Assembly: GCF_030848805.1 (NCBI RefSeq)
Contig: NC_092366.1
Location: 620,001 to 684,000 of the forward strand
DNA: 64,000 bases
Source: Temnothorax longispinosus
Lineage: Eukaryota; Arthropoda; Insecta; Hymenoptera; Formicidae
Direction: 5' to 3'
The first letter of the stretch is position 1. Every line of letters starts with the position of its first letter. This document shows positions 59,638-64,000 of the stretch, in pieces. The notes under the pieces are model-generated. The model was not told the DNA's origin. It worked only from the letters and a program-made list of their open reading frames with translations, and did no database searches. Position numbers and translations under genes: made by a program.

Positions 59638-60350
59638 CTGCACGTATTTCGTCGCACGCGCCGTACCGCCACTCTCCCCGGTTCGCCCTCTTTTTCGCCA
59701 GCCGCACCGAGTCCTCCACCGAGAGAGGATCCCGCCTCGCCACCTGTTCGTGCGTGCTCTCAAGACCGCATGCCGTGTAATCACCACTCCCGTTCCCTTT
59801 CCTCCTTTCCTTCGTACGTCTCTCTGAAGAATTGCCGAGATACGGTTCCTCTGTCCCCCTCGCTCTCTTCCCTTCTCTCTTTTTTTTCTTTGTTTTTTTG
59901 CGGCCGCGAGATCACACCGGAAGAGATCCGTCGGTGCGTGCAGCCACCCGGTTTTTCTCGCTCCGGTCCTTGACAACAACGGGTTGACGACGGGGGTTCC
60001 CGGACGCCGATTTTTTATTTCCGGTACGACCAAGGCGGCGATGTAGACACGTGCGATATAGACGCTGGCGGAGACGACGTCCCGTGATGACGGCCGGCGG
60101 CGACGGCACCTGACGCTCCTCTTCTCATGGTCGGGAAGCCCGGCGACCTGCGACGTGCTACGGTGTTGGGGGTTGCGACGTGCCTGACGCGCGAGGGCGA
60201 CCGACCGACCGACAAGCTCCGTCCCCCGCCTATATATCGCGGACACGCGCGCGTCCACCGCCCCGTGAAAGGATCCCGGAGGCTGCGCCGGATGGGCCCG
60301 CCAGTGCGCAAGCTCGTATGCCTCGTAAACTCACCCTTTTGCCCGTAGGC
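59638..60350 (-). promoter_or_regulatory. RASGRF: CpG-rich block, candidate RasGRF promoter and first leader exon
   Basis: GC- and CpG-rich sequence upstream of the start exon. On the minus strand it ends at a good donor, GTGCAG|gtactg at 59638/59637, as a non-coding first exon would. Long open frames in this block on both strands (for example minus 59629-60258) are Arg-rich and without domains, which is expected from GC-rich leader sequence. Transcription start not determinable. Confidence 0.45.
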
Positions 60351-60414
60351 ACCTCACCTTCTCGCCCTTTTGCGAGCAAGAGAGAGATAGAGAGATAGAA
60401 GGGGGCGAAAGAGG

Positions 60415-60418
<4 letters not shown>

Positions 60419-60447
<29 letters not shown>
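60419..60447. repeat. (GA)n microsatellite
   Basis: About 14 GA units just upstream of the CpG-rich block. Confidence 0.9.
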
Positions 60448-60450
<3 letters not shown>

Positions 60451-60606
60451 ACTATCTATGCCTGCTCGCCTGACTGCCTGCCGCCTAGCTCTTGCCAAGA
60501 GGCCACCTTGGATCCAACATCGAAAACACCCCCCGTTAGCTATGCAATTCAGGTCGGACCAAGTTGGGTTATATATTAGCGTTAACAGCAAAAAGTGCTT
60601 ATTTTA

Positions 60607-60690
60607 GTCCCGAAGAAGAGCCTTGATGGATAAGCGCAACAAGTACATAGTCGAAACACCTTGAAGTGCCATAAATGAATAAAATAGGGT
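60607..60690 (+). repeat. possible 3' end of a Penelope-like or similar retroelement
   Basis: The motif cccgaagaagagcc ... gtcgaaacaccttg ... aatgaataaaa resembles the CCTGAAGAAG...GTCGAAACGT...AATAAA ending that I recall from Penelope-like elements. No coding sequence accompanies it. Confidence 0.35.
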
Positions 60691-60699
60691 GTAAAAAAT

Positions 60700-63316
60700 G
60701 CACCACGTAAGCAAAATGTAATACAAAATGTAATGCATGTTACGTTAGCGTGCGTGTATATATTCTACCATCCATTAGAGCTCTATTCTGTTATGCCCTA
60801 TAATTCCTTTAATTTATGCATGCACACTCTTTCCCGCTTTCAAAGAGACATTCTTGGGTAAAATAAAATATTACGGTCTTGCTTTTATTAACAAAGACTT
60901 TTGTCTTTACAATTTGTTCACGATTCGTCCGTTAAATACGAGAGGACACTTTAGTATTGAAATTAATGAAGCGCGGGTGTTGCGAACGCGTGTACAACCA
61001 AAGATATTACAAAAGGAACTTACGAGGGTGCGTGCCTCACTCCTGGAAATTAATAATGTGTCGCTCAGTGACAAGAGTTACGTTAGTGACTCAACCTAAT
61101 TCGCCGAAGTCCACGGCGTAATCTTTACATATTTTATGCATGTATTATATATTTATGTCGCTGAATAAGCACTTATAATGTTTCTTTTGAAAAAAAAGTA
61201 TCTCTTCGAAGAAGGGAGTTTTCTTATTAGAAGAATTTTAACTGAAGCTATTAAAAAGTAGAGTGTGCATAGCTTTCTGTCTCCCGAGAGAAGTATCAAT
61301 TAAAAATATTTTAAGATTATTTAAAATTAAATATTAAGTAGAATTTTGTCCTCGAAGCAAGTTTTGCATCTTTCAACCTGGATTTCTGAGAATGCTTTAA
61401 TTCTTAATTGCGTGTAATTAATAGTTACAGTCTCTAGACTCTATTAAAAAAAGATTTACCTCACTTTGAAATCGCGTTCTTAGAAATCGAGCTTCAAAGC
61501 TGCAAATCTTGTTTCGAGAACTATACTGTATACTTAAGAAGAACAGAAAAATTAAAATAATGTTAATTTGATGTCATATTAAAAAAATAACGTAAATTTG
61601 GTCAATACAGAAGGTCAATGTTTTACCAGTTATTATACATTTTATATCATAAAATTACTTTATTATGTACCATGACATTTTAAACATTTTCTAAATGTTT
61701 TTCATAACATTGTCAAGTTGATCACTAGTTATTTTAATACAAATTGTTAAAAGAATAATTCGTTCTTTCAAGTTATTTCCTGAAATAAATTTCTCCGAAT
61801 ATACACATTATCCTTTAAAACCCCCATGAGAAAATCCTCCCGCGATTATCTTACATATTTTTATATACAGAATAATGAGAAAAATCGATTCATGCTAAAA
61901 AAATATATATGTATTTCCATTTTTAAGAAAAATGTAATTGTATCTTGCAAATGTATTGGTGTATTATTTAACTTAAAAATACATAATCACAAAAAAATGA
62001 TAGATTTTAAACAGTAATTTTCCTCTGTTTTTTGTTCTATTTTGATTTAAAAAAGGAGTTATAACCCAGTTCAGTTATTAAAATCGTTCTGCATACATAA
62101 TCTATCTTTGCTTATAGTCGGTATAAGAGAAAGGCGCCAATCCGTGCGGCAAACGTAATTCGGTGCTGCGCCAAACGTAGGCGTTACGCGGAAAAGGAAA
62201 TAATCGCGGGTGCACGAGGACACAGTGGCGCAATGACAATAATGAGCAAACTCAGTCGCGTATTGTTTCCCGCGAAATGGAATTATAGATACGTTCCTTT
62301 GGTTATAATCGGATTTACTATTGTCGGGGCGCCAATCGGAATATCGTAAAGCGCAACTGGCGGCGCAGGGTGCACCGGGCGCGCTTCGTGCATCAGGAGT
62401 GATGCGGTAAACCCCACGCTGAAACAGACGCAATTTACAGCCCTCTGGCCCTTCTGCGAAACTCCGTTGTCCGCATACGTTTCACCACGCGCGCGTTGTA
62501 TTACGTTCGTATATAGAGAGATATTCTTTCCTCGACTCTCCAAGTTTCTCTCAGGTTCAAAGGAACAGTTTTCTGTCAGTTTCTGTATATGTTTGAAGGT
62601 AACTAGGATATTGCGGCGTATTACACATATACACATGCTGTCGTACGCACAGATTCCCATTACGGAAGCTTAAAGGCACGTAGCGGAGTTCTTTCGCTTT
62701 ACGTTCCCCCCGGGATGTAACTTTTCATAAGGTACAGAGAGATTTCTTTAAGTATACACGTCTCTTGTAAGCAGCGTTTCTACTTCATATGTTATTGGCA
62801 ATTTATAAAAATTTCCGCAGAAAAGTCACTTTTCACGTAATTTGTGCATTTATTGCAAAGTTCATTTTAAATACATATTTTTTTTACAAATAAAATAACA
62901 CGGGTACAACTTCGATTAAACAAAGAATAACAGCGTATAAGTGAAAAGAACGTCAAAAAAGTTGTATGCATACCAAGAAAATAGAGCTAGTAACAAATAA
63001 TATTCTAATATTTGTATAAAATATATATTGTTAATCTCTTAATGCGCGCGTGATTGTTAAATACGGCAATACGTAAAGGTAACAATATCTTGCCTCTTCC
63101 GCTTTTCCGTCTCTCTTTTTTTTCGCGCTGAAAATCTCTCCGTTACAAAATACCGCTATATTAATACGAATATCAGCGAGCGTTGCTCAATTTGTGATGT
63201 ATGCTACACCGATAGATGAATTTCTCTCTCTGCCAGTCAAGCTGCAACGTATTATCGCGTGTCTACGTATTTTAGCGTAGCAGTAGCAACATAAGCGTGA
63301 TTAAATTATTGCGTAC
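60700..63316. other. intergenic region, no gene recognised
   Basis: About 2.6 kb of AT-rich DNA between the presumed RasGRF promoter and the end of the next minus-strand gene. Only short incidental frames are present. Confidence 0.55.
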
Positions 63317-63377
63317 TTACAGTTCTGTCTGTTCTAGATTCAGCCGATCCCGCATTTCCAGAACGCTTCTTCTCATC
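63317..63377 (-). CDS. unrecognised coiled-coil-like protein, probable last exon
   Basis: Using the acceptor ccctcgag at 63378, the frame reads R-MRRSVLEMRDRLNLEQTEL and stops at TAA (63317-63319). This continues the charged helix of the previous exon. An alternative acceptor 10 bp upstream (cattcag, exon from 63387) puts another frame through and would use the donor ACT|gtaagt, whose bases overlap this stop codon; the gene would then continue further. The helical reading looks more protein-like. Confidence 0.5.
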
Positions 63378-63476
63378 CTCGAGGGAACTGAATGATCGTC
63401 GTTATTGCGAGAAGATATGATCAAAGCGCTCGTCTCAAAATTAACTATTAGTAAACGTACGTAAAGTACAAATTAC

Positions 63477-63796
63477 CTGTGTTCCCGTTTAAGCTTTAAA
63501 TCGCGCGAGTATAATTCCGTTATCATCTTCTCATTATTTTCAGCATCGAGAATTTTGGAGTGAAACTTCTCTTCACTCGTTTTCCCGCTTAAAGACGATC
63601 TATTCTCCCTCGTGTACTGCTTACGCAAAGTGAATTTGTTGTAAAACCTATGCTCCTGGGTATTATCCCGACAGCTGTAGTGATCCTTCCTGGTTTCGAT
63701 ATGTGCGGTATTCGAATCGGCGGTATTCTCGGCCGTGTGGGAGCTCAAAATATTGATTCGATTATGCAGCTCCGACAGCTCCTTCAAGTTCAGCGA
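63477..63796 (-). CDS. unrecognised coiled-coil-like protein, penultimate exon
   Basis: Acceptor tttctag, then SLNLKELSELHNRINILSSH, a Ser/Thr/His-rich middle, and a charged end NNEKMITELYSRDLKLKREH. Donor CACAG|gtaatt, leaving two bases. It continues the exon at 63869-64000 after a 72-bp intron. No domain is recognised. Confidence 0.75.
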
Positions 63797-63868
63797 CTAG
63801 AAAGAATAACCGCGTAACGAACCGACGCAAAAAAAAAGTTATTTATTAATCGATTCCTTCGCGATTAC

Positions 63869-64000
63869 CTGCAGCCAACTGTCCGCGTCGAACGAGCTCT
63901 TCTCGATTTTCATAATGTCCTCGAATCTCGCTTGCAATCTTTCGACGTTTTCATTATGCCTTTTACGAAAAGCGTTCAAGCTGCTGTCGTACTTTTTCTT
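63869..64000 (-). CDS. unrecognised coiled-coil-like protein, internal exon (runs off the window)
   Basis: Open from the window edge: KKKYDSSLNAFRKRHNENVE, then RLQARFEDIMKIEKSSFDAD and SWLQ, ending at a strong donor CTGCAG|gtaatc. The composition is helical and charged, as in coiled coils. It joins 63796 in phase 0. The family is not recognised; it could be a centrosomal or cytoskeletal protein, but nothing proves that. The 5' part lies beyond 64000. Confidence 0.75.

Noticed and set aside
59515..60258. Long open frames on both strands (152 and 209 residues) in the CpG-rich block
   Set aside because: They are Arg/Ser/Pro-rich, overlap each other on opposite strands, and have no domain. GC-rich DNA has few stops, and the block fits a promoter or leader better.

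Overview
The window is animal nuclear DNA, most likely from an insect and probably a hymenopteran such as an ant. The reasons are AT-rich introns, abundant CpG in the non-intronic blocks, many microsatellites, TTAA- and TA-flanked miniature transposons, and small GT-AG exons spread over tens of kilobases. Nothing suggests bacteria, an operon or CRISPR.

One large gene dominates. On the minus strand, 24 coding exons (start codon at 56862, stop at 8043-8045) join with consistent reading phase at every junction into a 4,572-nt frame, or 1,523 residues. The protein is a Ras-specific guanine-nucleotide-releasing factor (RasGRF1/2 family). Its order is N-terminal PH, coiled coil, IQ motif, Dbl-homology RhoGEF, second PH, Ras-exchanger motif (REM), a long Ser/Pro-rich linker, and a C-terminal CDC25 RasGEF. 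It should couple calcium/calmodulin to Ras and Rac activation at membranes. It is about 250 residues longer than the vertebrate proteins, mostly because of the linker, which holds a 19-unit 9-bp minisatellite encoding Lys-Thr-Pro repeats.

Layout from low to high coordinate: 1-8042 is downstream DNA or 3' UTR with no recognised gene. 8043-23933 holds the clustered exons 24 to 5. Exon 4 lies at 27.6 kb and exon 3 at 51.7 kb, separated by a 24-kb intron full of transposon remnants. Exon 2 is at 54.8 kb and the start exon at 56.8 kb. A CpG-rich block at about 59.6-60.4 kb is the likely promoter and 5' leader. 60.4-63.3 kb appears intergenic. 63.3-64.0 kb holds the last exons of a second, unrecognised minus-strand gene encoding a charged coiled-coil-like protein that runs off the window.

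Repeats worth attention: (i) long inverted-repeat arms in the introns on both sides of exons 21-22, one arm interrupted by a 305-bp TA-flanked element; (ii) a 1.25-kb element with matching ends in the big intron; (iii) a 5'-truncated non-LTR retrotransposon nested inside a palindromic element; (iv) two TTAA-flanked piggyBac-type miniature elements; (v) several hairpins, tandem repeats and duplicated segments.

All splice sites, coordinates and homologies were worked out by reading the sequence. No database search or alignment program was run.
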